A stretch of 64,000 nucleotides of DNA, taken from NCBI GenBank assembly GCA_963835935.1, contig CAWIHK010000001.1, positions 1,426,001 to 1,490,000 on the forward strand. Reading direction: 5' to 3'. Below the pieces are notes generated by a model that was not told where the DNA came from, made no database searches, and saw only the letters and a program-made list of their open reading frames with translations. The translations under genes and the position numbers were made by a program. Below are positions 54,392 through 63,533 of this stretch, in pieces (position 1 is the first letter of the stretch; every line of letters begins with the position of its first letter). The stretch comes from CAWIHK01 sp963835935 (GTDB taxonomy: Bacteria > Bacteroidota > Ignavibacteria > UBA10030 > CAVZMI01).

Positions 54392-56686
54392 ATGAACGCA
54401 TTGCCATTAATTATTACTGCTCTCTGTGTGTTGGTAATCGCTTATAGATACTATAGCGCTTTTTTGGCGGCAAAAGTTGTCTGTCTCGACGATTCGCGTG
54501 TAACTCCGGCGCACACTCTGAATGATGGACAAAATTATTTGCCTACAAATAAATGGGTTCTCTTCGGCCATCACTTTGCGGCAATCTCAGGCGCCGGTCC
54601 GCTTATCGGTCCTGTGCTGGCAGTTCAATTCGGTTATATGCCTGGATTTTTATGGCTTCTGATCGGTGTTGTTCTTGCAGGTGCGGTACACGATTTCACA
54701 ATTCTTGTAGCTTCAATTCGGCATCAGGGAAAGTCATTGGCAGAGATTGCCCGCAGAGAAATCAGTCCGCTTGCTTCTACTGTCGGATCTCTTGCAATTT
54801 TTATAATTGTTGTTATTGCGATGTCGGGATTAGGGTTGGCTGTAGTAAATGCACTTCGTGAAAGTTCATGGGGAACATTTACAATAGGTTCGACAATCCC
54901 GATTGCGATTTTCGTTGGGCTTTGGATGTTTCGATTCCGCAAAGGAAAAATTGCAGAAGGAAGCATCATCGGTGTCATTGCGGTTCTTGCGGCGGTAATT
55001 GGCGGAGCATGGATACCACATTCACCGTTTGCGGAGTTGTTCACTTTATCTCGAAATCAACTTATCTGGGCTCTTGCAATCTATGGATTTTTCGCGTCGA
55101 TATTACCGGTATGGCTCTTGCTCGCTCCCCGCGATTATTTGAGTTCTTATATGAAGATAGGAACGATCGCGGCTCTTGTCATCGGTGTCATTATCGTGCA
55201 TCCAAATTTGCAGATGCCTGGATTTTCGCAATTCATTGGTGGAGGCGGGCCAATTATTCCGGGACCGGTATTCCCATTCGTTTTTATTACGATTGCGTGC
55301 GGTGCGATTTCCGGATTTCATTCTCTTGTGTCTTCAGGAACGACGCCGAAGATGCTTTCAAAAGAAAAAGATGCGCGCATGATCGGATATGGCGCGATGT
55401 TAATGGAAGGGTTGGTGGGGATTGTAGCTCTCATCGCCGCAAGCGCATTGAACCCGGGCGATTACTATGCAATAAATCTTCCGGTTGCAAAATTTCAGAC
55501 GATGGGTTTATCGATGGTAAATTTGCCTGAGATGTCGCATGAAGTCGGGGAGGTTGTTGCAGGGCGTCCCGGCGGCGCAGTTACACTCGCAATTGGAATT
55601 GCACAAATTTTTGCCGGACTTCCCGGCATGAAGCATTTGCTTTCGTACTGGTATCATTTTGCAATCATGTTCGAAGCATTGTTTATTCTTACGACCATCG
55701 ACGCAGGAACACGCATTGGACGATTTTTGGTTCAGGAGTTTCTCGGAAAATTTTATAAACCAAATGAAAAGACAGATATCTTCGCAAAACCAGAAAAAAT
55801 TGGTGGATGGCTAATTCTTCCGGCAATAGGATTAATTCTTGGATGTATCTTATCTATACTTGGATGTATTTTGTCTATAGGTGATATATTAGTGAAGATG
55901 TATATCCCGTCAGAAATTCAAACAATTAAAATTATATTCGATATAATTTTAACGGCATTTTTGATTTATGTAACAATCCGATTTTTCAAGAAAAAACACG
56001 ATGCGCCTGAGCTTATGATTTTATTAATGATCATTACAATTATCTTTGATTTGATCATGTTATTGATATTTAGAGAAAACTATGGGCAAGCTTTAATATG
56101 CAATATATTATCAGCCATAATTTGGATACTATATTTTTCGGTCTCAAAGCGTGTTAAAAGAACATTTTTGACGCGCTTCCCCGGAATGTTTGAACGAACC
56201 GATTGGCTCCCAGCAAATATTATAGCAACGATTATTGTGGTTTCGTGTTGGGCATATTTTATTTTTGCTGGAAGTATAAGCACTGTTTGGCCGATGTTCG
56301 GTACCGCGAATCAATTATTAGCATGCGTTGCTCTCTGCATAGCAACTAACGCAATTATCAATGCGGGGAAAGTACGTTATATTTGGGTGACAATCGTTCC
56401 ATTGGTCTTTGTGGCGACGACTACGTATTCTGCTGCAATCCTGAACATCACATCGAACTTTTATCCACTTCTTCAAAAACCTGAGACTATGGTTCAAGGA
56501 TGTGTGAACATAACAATGACAATTCTCATCATTGCATGCGCAACAGTTGTTCTAATAGAAGGATTACGGAAAGCCATCAAAGTAATTCGAATAAAAAAAT
56601 ACGGATTGGAGTACGCGATCCCAAGTCCGGATCAAGTTGTAGTTGAGACAGAGAAAAAATTTTCACCGCCTTTCCGGTGTTGTTAG
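54392..56686 (+). CDS. cstA: carbon starvation protein CstA (pyruvate/peptide transporter family)
   Basis: The 764-residue membrane protein has about 17 TM helices. Family motifs include NKWVLFGHHFAAISGAGPLI at 50-70, GVVLAGAVHDFTILVASIRH, SGFHSLVSSGTTPKMLSKEK, and the C-terminal WPMFGTANQLLACVALCIAT. CstA proteins take up pyruvate or small peptides, often under carbon starvation. Residues 483-496 are an in-frame duplication of LGCILSI. AGGAGA lies before the ATG. Confidence 0.93.
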   Translation: MNALPLIITALCVLVIAYRYYSAFLAAKVVCLDDSRVTPAHTLNDGQNYLPTNKWVLFGHHFAAISGAGPLIGPVLAVQFGYMPGFLWLLIGVVLAGAVHDFTILVASIRHQGKSLAEIARREISPLASTVGSLAIFIIVVIAMSGLGLAVVNALRESSWGTFTIGSTIPIAIFVGLWMFRFRKGKIAEGSIIGVIAVLAAVIGGAWIPHSPFAELFTLSRNQLIWALAIYGFFASILPVWLLLAPRDYLSSYMKIGTIAALVIGVIIVHPNLQMPGFSQFIGGGGPIIPGPVFPFVFITIACGAISGFHSLVSSGTTPKMLSKEKDARMIGYGAMLMEGLVGIVALIAASALNPGDYYAINLPVAKFQTMGLSMVNLPEMSHEVGEVVAGRPGGAVTLAIGIAQIFAGLPGMKHLLSYWYHFAIMFEALFILTTIDAGTRIGRFLVQEFLGKFYKPNEKTDIFAKPEKIGGWLILPAIGLILGCILSILGCILSIGDILVKMYIPSEIQTIKIIFDIILTAFLIYVTIRFFKKKHDAPELMILLMIITIIFDLIMLLIFRENYGQALICNILSAIIWILYFSVSKRVKRTFLTRFPGMFERTDWLPANIIATIIVVSCWAYFIFAGSISTVWPMFGTANQLLACVALCIATNAIINAGKVRYIWVTIVPLVFVATTTYSAAILNITSNFYPLLQKPETMVQGCVNITMTILIIACATVVLIEGLRKAIKVIRIKKYGLEYAIPSPDQVVVETEKKFSPPFRCC
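55838..55879 (+). repeat. 21-bp tandem duplication inside cstA
   Basis: Two adjacent 21-base units (55838-55858 and 55859-55879) begin CTTGGATGTAT and end TCTATA, differing at two positions. Each encodes LGCILSI. The frame is kept, adding seven hydrophobic residues within or next to a TM helix. Confidence 0.85.
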
Positions 56687-56698
56687 GTAAGAAATCGC

Positions 56699-58162
56699 AT
56701 GAGCAATTTCGAAGCGTTCATCCTTCTTGGCTCGATACTGATTCTCATCAGCATCACCATCATGCGGTTCTCGCAGAATTTCGGTGTGCCGGCTTTTCTT
56801 TTATTTTTAGTGGTCGGACTTTTTGCCGGTGTTGAAGGGCCGCTCGGTATTAAGTTTCATGATGTTTCGCTTGCTCAGTCTATCGGTATCATGTCGTTGG
56901 TTTTTATTCTCTTCGCCGGCGGACTCGATACGCAGTGGACTTCAATTCGCACAATCATCGTTCAGGGTACAATTCTCTCAACTGTGGGTGTTTTTATAAC
57001 TGCCGTGGCGGTTGCCGTTGCAATGGTATTGGTGTTCCATGTGCGATGGCTTGAAGGTGTAATGTTCGGTGCAATAGTGTCGTCAACCGACGCTGCGGCT
57101 GTATTTGCTATTTTTCGTTTGAAGAATGTTGGGTTGAAAGGGAGATTGCAGCCGTTGCTCGAATTTGAGTCAGGCAGTAACGACCCGATGGCTGTGTTTC
57201 TCGCACTCGGAACGCTCGATTTGATTCTCCATCCGAATTATGCCGTTTGGAATCTTCCAATTCGTTTTCTTTTGCAGATGGGAATCGGCGGCGGGTTCGG
57301 TTATCTTGCGGGCCGGGGAGCAGTGTTAGCGCTTAATCGTTTGCGGTTGAATGTTGAAGGTCTGTATCCGGTTTTCACACTCGCAACCGCGACTTTAATT
57401 TACGGCGTCACAAGTATTTGTCAAGGAAGCGGGTTTCTCGCAGTTTATGTTGCAGGGATTGTGATCGGCCATCACGACTTCGTTCACAAAAAAACTATTC
57501 TGAGGTTTTTTGATGGACTGGCATGGATGAGTCAGATTACGATGTTCATGACGCTTGGACTTCTGGTGCTGCCATCGTCATTGATTTCAATTGCTCCGGT
57601 CGGATTGTTGATTTCTGCTGTGTTGCTTTTTCTTGCCCGGCCTGCTGGAGTATTCTTCTCGTTGATCCGTTCGGGGTTTACATTCCGCGAGAAATTATTT
57701 ATTTCGTGGGTCGGCATAAGAGGCGCGGTACCGATTATTCTTGCAACTTTTCTTTTGTTGAGCGGAATTCCAAACGCAGGATTATTTTTTACGCTGACTT
57801 TTTTTGTAGTATTAAGCTCAATCACGATTCAGGGCTGGTCGATCACACTTGTGGCGGAATGGCTTGGAGTGTATTCTTCATTCCGTTCAAAGAGCCGTCT
57901 GCCGATTGAATTTGCAACATCGCGCACGAAAGATACTGAGCTTGTCGATTTCATCGTGCCTTACCGTTCGATGGTAATCGGTATGCCGATTGTCGAACTT
58001 GGATTGCCGAAAGATAGTCTTGTGGTTCTCATCAGCTGCAATGACCGCTTTGTAGTACCGAGTGGTGGAACTGTATTGGAAGAAGGGGATACAATGCTCA
58101 TTCTCGTAACACAATCGAATGTTGGTGAGGTGAGGAAGATATTGTCGCAGAGAGAAATATAA
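56699..58162 (+). CDS. potassium/proton antiporter of the NhaP2/CvrA type
   Basis: The 487-residue CPA1-family protein has 12-13 TM helices and a C-terminal TrkA_C domain (from about residue 415: VIGMPIVELGLPKDSLVVLI, then GGTVLEEGDTMLILVT). The transport site is in VSSTDAAAVFAIFR and EFESGSNDPMAVFLAL. It probably exchanges K+ (or Na+) for H+ across the inner membrane and is gated by nucleotide binding at TrkA_C. It starts 12 bases after cstA. Confidence 0.92.
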   Translation: MSNFEAFILLGSILILISITIMRFSQNFGVPAFLLFLVVGLFAGVEGPLGIKFHDVSLAQSIGIMSLVFILFAGGLDTQWTSIRTIIVQGTILSTVGVFITAVAVAVAMVLVFHVRWLEGVMFGAIVSSTDAAAVFAIFRLKNVGLKGRLQPLLEFESGSNDPMAVFLALGTLDLILHPNYAVWNLPIRFLLQMGIGGGFGYLAGRGAVLALNRLRLNVEGLYPVFTLATATLIYGVTSICQGSGFLAVYVAGIVIGHHDFVHKKTILRFFDGLAWMSQITMFMTLGLLVLPSSLISIAPVGLLISAVLLFLARPAGVFFSLIRSGFTFREKLFISWVGIRGAVPIILATFLLLSGIPNAGLFFTLTFFVVLSSITIQGWSITLVAEWLGVYSSFRSKSRLPIEFATSRTKDTELVDFIVPYRSMVIGMPIVELGLPKDSLVVLISCNDRFVVPSGGTVLEEGDTMLILVTQSNVGEVRKILSQREI

Positions 58163-58312
58163 AAGCAAGGAAAAATTAAAAAGTATAAAAAGGAGACGAC
58201 GAAAATCGTGGGATTGATTGAGAGAAAAAGATATAAATATTTTATAATCACGATAGGGATGGAATCTTTGTAGTCTGATTTCTCTGCTATTCTGTCGCCG
58301 TGAGCGACCCTG

Positions 58313-58609
58313 TCAGGCAGCTTTTCCTTTTCCGCGGTGAAGAGCAGATTTTTCACGAACTATATCGCCAAGTAATATTTTCAGCATCGATTGATACGGC
58401 ACATCTTGTTTGTTGGCCAAAACCTTTATCTCTTCAATCAAAGACTCGGGTAGCCGTATGGAAATAGTTCTACTGGTAGCCTTTAAATTTGGGAAAGTAG
58501 CCGGCTTGGATTTATTCCACTCCAAATAATCGGCCGAGTCATTCTTTGACCAAAAATTTCTTTCTTCGGCCTCGGATTTAAACTTTGGTATTTTTTTCTT
58601 TTTTTTCAT
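58313..58609 (-). CDS. brnA: BrnA-type CopG/ribbon-helix-helix antitoxin
   Basis: The 98-residue protein has a basic start, FWSKNDSADYLEWNKSKPAT (the BrnA toxin-contact region), and the ribbon-helix-helix SRTISIRLPESLIEEIKVLA, then YQSMLKILLGDIV. BrnA binds and neutralises BrnT and represses the operon. Its ATG lies inside the end of brnT (32-base overlap). Order toxin-then-antitoxin is normal for this family. Confidence 0.88.
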   Translation of the reverse strand: MKKKKKIPKFKSEAEERNFWSKNDSADYLEWNKSKPATFPNLKATSRTISIRLPESLIEEIKVLANKQDVPYQSMLKILLGDIVREKSALHRGKGKAA

Positions 58610-58892
58610 TGTAAATATTCCTTTCTCTTCTACTCATTTCTCGTGCTGAAATAACTCTGATTCTTTCCTTGCGCACGGTGAAGGAAATGAATAATAACCG
58701 GTTTTTATTTGTATGGCCAAGTGCATAATATCTATTCTCTTTATCAGAATGCTTTGGATCCGGAAGAATGAAAAGGGGATCGTTAAAGAATATATTCTCA
58801 CATTCCAACCATGAGACTCTGTGTTTGATCCAGTTCTTGGTTCGGTTACCATCGTCCCATTCAAAACCAATTATCTTTCGAGTAATGTCCAT
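58578..58892 (-). CDS. brnT: BrnT-type ribonuclease toxin
   Basis: The 104-residue DUF497 protein shows GFEWDDGNRTKNWIKHRVSW, DPLFILPDPKH, ENRYYALGHTNKNRLLFISF and the C-terminal IRVISAREMSRRER. BrnT is a RelE-fold toxin that cleaves RNA. The gene starts 5 bases downstream of a short AT-rich palindrome. Confidence 0.92.
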   Translation of the reverse strand: MDITRKIIGFEWDDGNRTKNWIKHRVSWLECENIFFNDPLFILPDPKHSDKENRYYALGHTNKNRLLFISFTVRKERIRVISAREMSRRERNIYNEKKEKNTKV

Positions 58893-58896
58893 GTTA

Positions 58897-58913
58897 TATA
58901 TATTGAATATATA
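58897..58913. promoter_or_regulatory. palindrome upstream of brnT, candidate BrnA operator
   Basis: TATATAT-TGA-ATATATA is a perfect 7-base inverted repeat just before the brnT ATG. Ribbon-helix-helix antitoxins often autoregulate from such sites. AT-rich palindromes arise easily by chance, so the assignment is weak. Confidence 0.35.
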
Positions 58914-59053
58914 CTCTTTTTTATTAGATGCAACTACGATTCAAGAAGGAGAAAAAGCGCGCCTAATGGATGTACCGTTTCGGAAGTATGCTATTTAATT
59001 GTTGAACGTTTTTTGGATCCCGCTTCTCGGAGACTCTTTCTTTTTTAAAATGG

Positions 59054-59734
59054 CTATGTTCCGCCGCCCGTTTTGGTTCTGGCAAGTTCATAAATATCTA
59101 AGTTCTCCAAAACATGTTTTGGGTATCCATACAAAGTTGCATTAATCATAGCAAAGCCAACATCCGATAACGTGGAGACAGCTTTCGGGATAAGGAATTT
59201 CCACAATGGATACGGCCACGCTACTATTTTAAAGAGCGGTTTCACATTTCTCTGACCGTCCATCGGCTTCATAAGTCCAGGCCGAAAAGAGTAAACAGAT
59301 TTGAATGGAAGTTTTGCTAAATGGTTTTCGGTTTTCCCTTTTACTCTTGCCCACATGATGCGGCCCTGTTCGGTACTGTCTGTTCCTGTTCCCGACACGT
59401 AGCAAAACGTCATTGCAGGATTGAGTTGTGATAATACCGTTGCCGCTTGCATTGTAAGGTCGTATGTAATTCTGCTGTAGTCTTTCTCATTCATGCCCAC
59501 GGAAGACACACCCAGGCAAAAAAAGCATGCGTTATATCCTTTAAGCTGTTCTTCAATACTTGAGTAATCGAAAAAATCGTGATGGATAATTTCCTTCAAT
59601 TTTGGATGAGTCCTCATGCACGATCTTCTTCCGATGACGAGTATTGACTCGACATCTTCGTGGTTGAGCGCTGTCAGAAGCACTCCTTCACCAACCATGC
59701 CGGTAGCTCCGAATATTATTGCTCTAATTTTCAA
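59054..59734 (-). CDS. NAD(P)-binding protein, epimerase/NmrA-like
   Basis: The 226-residue atypical SDR starts with the Rossmann loop IIFGATGMVGEGVLLTAL, then VIGRRSC and FFCLGVSSVGM. YVSGTGTD and MWARVKGKTENHL occupy the catalytic region; the usual YxxxK Tyr is absent and Trp-Ala-Arg-Val-Lys remains, so activity is uncertain. Homologues are often annotated as NAD-dependent epimerase or YbjT-like. It is flanked by non-coding gaps and likely transcribed alone. The 170-base gap on its upstream side (59735-59907) shows only AAGCTTGCGAAAGCTTGC, a small hairpin. Confidence 0.75.
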   Translation of the reverse strand: MKIRAIIFGATGMVGEGVLLTALNHEDVESILVIGRRSCMRTHPKLKEIIHHDFFDYSSIEEQLKGYNACFFCLGVSSVGMNEKDYSRITYDLTMQAATVLSQLNPAMTFCYVSGTGTDSTEQGRIMWARVKGKTENHLAKLPFKSVYSFRPGLMKPMDGQRNVKPLFKIVAWPYPLWKFLIPKAVSTLSDVGFAMINATLYGYPKHVLENLDIYELARTKTGGGT

Positions 59735-59907
59735 TTTTTACCTCATTATAAAACAATTATTGGCGACGCCTAACTATAATTAAACTGATTCGCATAAAGT
59801 GTGCAGTTCTGGTTTTTTATCTCTCTTGTTAAGCTTGCGAAAGCTTGCTTTGCAAAGACTTATTTTTTCCAAAGTGGTTAACCCACAACTTACTTCTTAA
59901 ATATTTA

Positions 59908-62430
59908 TTATTTATGTTCCACATAGTCCTCAAAGCTATGTCCTGGTTTAGATTTTAAAGATTGCGTTTCAACATAGAGTTCGTTTAACCAATCTGGTCT
60001 ATGAGAAATATTTCCACTCGCAATCATTCGTTGCCACTCCTCATCTGTTAATCTTGAATTGTTTTGAAACTCATAGTAGCTAAAACAAGCGCCTTTTGTA
60101 AGATATGGTAATCCATTTATTTCTGCAATGACGTAGATTTCATCTGCTGTTCCTACCGCTTCTTCAAGAGCAATATCGTTATAGCTGTACACATCAGCTA
60201 TTACTGCAATTTGTTTCTCTCGTTCAGGAAAATGATCGGTGTGCAATATTTTAAATGTAAGACCTTCAATTCTCCCACCAATCCATGACAACTCTGAAAA
60301 TTCTTTCTCGGTCAAATGTTCTTTCAGTAGTTCTTTATTACTTATAATTAAAAGAAAGTTTGCAAGTTCTTTTAATTCCGAATTTATTTCCTTTGATTCT
60401 TCAGTAAACAAACCCATATTGGATAAAGACTTATTTTGATAATCCAAAAGTCCAATAGCATTTCTCCAAAAGCTGACATTTGGTTCAACATAGCTTAAGT
60501 GAATCGGCGGTGGCGGACCTCCTCCTTCGCCACACTCAGCAGCCCATGGTTGATCGGTGTAAAGAATCATGTCATGCTTAAGTTCCGACCATGCCGCCAG
60601 CGATGTGTTGAGATTCTTTTTTTGCCAGTAATTGGTTCGCATAAATACCGGATATTCATTTGTTGGCCGAAAATTTATGGAATTAATACATTCTAACGTT
60701 TTGTTATAAATCGATTCATTCCAATTATCGTAATTTATAAACTTCGATGTAACAAGAGAAAGAGAATCCGAATATTCAGGCCATTTTTCAATTTCTTTGA
60801 ATTCCTTGAAAAGAATATCTTTGGCTGTTTGATTCCCAAGTGCGGCAAAAACATCGAGTCCTTTTGGGAACGGCCTCTTCGGATTTGGTCTCAAAACATG
60901 CACTAAGCGAACTAGAATCTCAGAGTCGAATGTATATCTGCCGGCAGTGAATAAAATATATTTCTTCGATAATTCTTCTTTTGCTATTTCATTACCGGCT
61001 TTATTTGGCATCTGTTTCAAATCGAGTCTTTGTAATTGATTTTTTATATTGCTAATATTTTGAGGCTTGCATAAATCCTCAATTTTATCAATACGATTAT
61101 CATTAAGTATCTTGATCAAATGATTGATTGAATAATTATCTTCTTCACCTGAAAGCATTCCTATAACAGAATTGAACGTGCTGTAATCTTGAGTACAGGT
61201 TTTATTATCCTTAATCCAGTAAGCGATAAGCAATGAAGCAAGAAATCTATTGTCATCGTCAATATTTATAGGTGCCGAATTTAACCACTTTACACATCTA
61301 AAATAATTAATTAGTTCATCGTTTTTTGTATAATTTCCTCTTGGCTTGAATTGTGAATAAGAAAAGATATTTCTATTTAAGAAAGTAGAGCCAATGCCGT
61401 TTGCATCTGTTATTTTTTTCATCTCTTCATTGTAAAAGATATCCTTTTGGGTATCAACACTGTTTTTGTTTCCTTGTATTGCACTAAGCCCAATGGCCAG
61501 ATAAGTGTTGGCCCATTTTATCGCAATTACCATTCTCTTATCATTGTTTTTTTCCCGAACCTCATTCGAAGTTTTGTAAAGATTTTGTAATAGTTCCGTA
61601 ACAATCCCTATCAGTTTCTCTTCTTCAATATCCTGCATCAATCCGCTTAAATATTTGTGAAGTACCTGCAAATATAAATCAGTTGTAATAAAATTTGGTA
61701 TAAAGCCATATTGATTTTCATCATACACATAGAAAAGCTGTTCGTTATTCGATGAAGCAAGAGCAAAATTTTTAGTTTTGAGTGCCTGAAATAATGAATC
61801 ATGTAAATTATCAAACTGAATGAGATTCACAACATAATCCATGTTTATCATTTTGTTGCTGCCTATCATGACATATCCATCTGTGAATTTTTCATTTTGG
61901 ATCTTGGATATTTTATCCAGAAAATCTTTTTCTTCCCGATTAATTTGCACTCTAAAACTATCTATGTCAAATATTGGTTGATACCAATCGAATTGATTGA
62001 AATACGATCGTAGAGTGGCATCTTTAAAAAGATAGCCGTTTCTGGCAAATATTTCATTCCGCAGCAACCTTAATTCCATATATGTTTTACTTGATAAGTC
62101 CATCTTGTAATTAAATGGCGGCGGATAAATTCGATGCGTGTACCATTCTTTTAGATCAAGCAGTTCATAGTATGAAGCCAACTTCGATTTATCTTGAACA
62201 ATCTCAAAATCAATATTTTCATCTGTTGGAGTTGTCAAATGATTTGTATCAACCGCCTTTGCAACAGTGTCGATATTGATATGTGAAGGTGAACTGATAC
62301 CTTTATAACTCTTTTTCGGAATCTTAAAAATGATGAAGATTAGAACCAAGATAAGCGTGATAACAATTCCGTACTTAATTGGCTTTTTGCTTAAAATATT
62401 GAAGAGCTGTTGAATACTCGGAATTTTCAT
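59908..62430 (-). CDS. membrane-anchored YARHG/DUF3160 protein
   Basis: The 840-residue protein has one N-terminal TM helix (residues 17-36), a YARHG domain at about 105-145 (MELRLLRNEIFARNGYLFKD), and a large DUF3160 region from about 220 to 810, including GFIPNFITTDLYLQVLHKYL and PWAAECGEGGGPPPPIHLSY. Most of it would lie outside the inner membrane. DUF3160 has no known function. The gene overlaps the preceding small gene by 56 bases, so the two are coupled. Confidence 0.8.
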   Translation of the reverse strand: MKIPSIQQLFNILSKKPIKYGIVITLILVLIFIIFKIPKKSYKGISSPSHINIDTVAKAVDTNHLTTPTDENIDFEIVQDKSKLASYYELLDLKEWYTHRIYPPPFNYKMDLSSKTYMELRLLRNEIFARNGYLFKDATLRSYFNQFDWYQPIFDIDSFRVQINREEKDFLDKISKIQNEKFTDGYVMIGSNKMINMDYVVNLIQFDNLHDSLFQALKTKNFALASSNNEQLFYVYDENQYGFIPNFITTDLYLQVLHKYLSGLMQDIEEEKLIGIVTELLQNLYKTSNEVREKNNDKRMVIAIKWANTYLAIGLSAIQGNKNSVDTQKDIFYNEEMKKITDANGIGSTFLNRNIFSYSQFKPRGNYTKNDELINYFRCVKWLNSAPINIDDDNRFLASLLIAYWIKDNKTCTQDYSTFNSVIGMLSGEEDNYSINHLIKILNDNRIDKIEDLCKPQNISNIKNQLQRLDLKQMPNKAGNEIAKEELSKKYILFTAGRYTFDSEILVRLVHVLRPNPKRPFPKGLDVFAALGNQTAKDILFKEFKEIEKWPEYSDSLSLVTSKFINYDNWNESIYNKTLECINSINFRPTNEYPVFMRTNYWQKKNLNTSLAAWSELKHDMILYTDQPWAAECGEGGGPPPPIHLSYVEPNVSFWRNAIGLLDYQNKSLSNMGLFTEESKEINSELKELANFLLIISNKELLKEHLTEKEFSELSWIGGRIEGLTFKILHTDHFPEREKQIAVIADVYSYNDIALEEAVGTADEIYVIAEINGLPYLTKGACFSYYEFQNNSRLTDEEWQRMIASGNISHRPDWLNELYVETQSLKSKPGHSFEDYVEHK

Positions 62431-62995
62431 TTTGATATCCTTTTAACATTAATCCAAAATTATGCCATATGTATCTGCCATTACAAAATAAGTTGTGTTT
62501 ATCGCATTCGATAGTCAGTATTTCCTTTTTATTTCCGATACATCTAAAATCGATCAGTTCCTGGCATACCCGTGAGCCTAGCCAAAGAGGTTTTATCTTC
62601 CCAGACTCTATTTGCATAATGAAGAGGCGTCTTTTAAGGATTGGATCAAAATGGGTAGTTTTAATCACACCAAGGAGGATGTCGGTTTTTCCATCATTAT
62701 TTATATCGCAGGCATCAAAGCGATATATCGGATATTGAATATATAGATCATCAATTTTTCGATTCTGCCTATCTTGAATCGTGAGGCGATACCCATGTAT
62801 TGCATGCAGTTTTTCAAGCAATACAAAACCATTAAAATTTGAGTCATGAATCTTTATAGGTGAGAAATTTTGTGATGTGTCAATTCGAAGAAGGTTGGGC
62901 GATAAACTATTATCAGCAAGGTTTGTCTGCTCAGACTTTTCCACCTTTAAATTTTCTTTCAATAAAAAATATCCCAAGGATAAGATGATACTCAT
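62375..62995 (-). CDS. exported VCBS/FG-GAP-like protein coupled to the DUF3160 gene
   Basis: The 206-residue protein has a short N-terminal hydrophobic segment and a calcium-binding-like loop DACDINNDGKTDILLGVIKT, as found in FG-GAP/VCBS repeats, followed by IESGKIKPLWLGSRVC. It ends inside the DUF3160 gene. The hydrophobic segment continues upstream of ATG 62995 in the same frame (FIILFVLFLFV) without another ATG, so the real start may be a non-ATG codon upstream. The function is unknown. Confidence 0.65.
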   Translation of the reverse strand: MSIILSLGYFLLKENLKVEKSEQTNLADNSLSPNLLRIDTSQNFSPIKIHDSNFNGFVLLEKLHAIHGYRLTIQDRQNRKIDDLYIQYPIYRFDACDINNDGKTDILLGVIKTTHFDPILKRRLFIMQIESGKIKPLWLGSRVCQELIDFRCIGNKKEILTIECDKHNLFCNGRYIWHNFGLMLKGYQNENSEYSTALQYFKQKAN

Positions 62996-63095
62996 TACAA
63001 ATAAGAATAATACAAATAATATGATAAATGATATTTTAATTGCTGTTATTCTCTATTTAAATAAGTAATCGGCTAAAAACAAACCATAGTCTCTC

Positions 63096-63395
63096 TTATG
63101 AGACATAGTGAACTTTCAGCAATATATTTTGCTTGATACGTGGTTTCAGTGCATCCTCCGTCACCAAATCTATTGGCAAGCCGAGTTTACTTTCCAGAAA
63201 TTCTCTTAATCGGTGGAGATTAAATAAATCTTTGTGTCCTTGTTGAATTTTCACGAGAACATCAATGTCACTTTTATCTCTCGATGTGCCATTAGCATAG
63301 GATCCAAATATTCCAATTTTTATTAGATGAAAATCATGCTGCAAGACAAGCATGTTTTCCATGACCACTTGAAATATTGTTTGCTCAGTTATCAT
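63096..63395 (-). CDS. MNT-type nucleotidyltransferase domain protein
   Basis: The 99-residue protein has the minimal nucleotidyltransferase motif IGIFGSYANGTSRDKSDIDV, with GS and both Asp residues, and a third acidic region PIDLVTEDA. Such proteins are usually the antitoxin partner of HepT, which they inactivate by adding AMP. No HepT gene is next to it, so it is an orphan or pairs elsewhere. Confidence 0.87.
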   Translation of the reverse strand: MITEQTIFQVVMENMLVLQHDFHLIKIGIFGSYANGTSRDKSDIDVLVKIQQGHKDLFNLHRLREFLESKLGLPIDLVTEDALKPRIKQNILLKVHYVS

Positions 63396-63533
63396 AGAAA
63401 GACCTTTTTTAAAAAGTAACGAAAGTGAAATTAGAATGCAAGATTAGCAATAAATGAATTAAAAACATAATGACTTGCAGACTTGCCATCGCTTTACAGA
63501 AGGTCAAACTTCTTCGAGAAACAAATCATAAAT

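Noticed and set aside
58768..59048. Plus-strand frames opposite brnT
   Set aside because: They overlap the well-supported BrnT gene and its upstream palindrome and have no recognisable content.
59840..59870. AAGCTTGCGAAAGCTTGC hairpin as a terminator
   Set aside because: Not followed by a convincing T run on the strand of either neighbouring gene.
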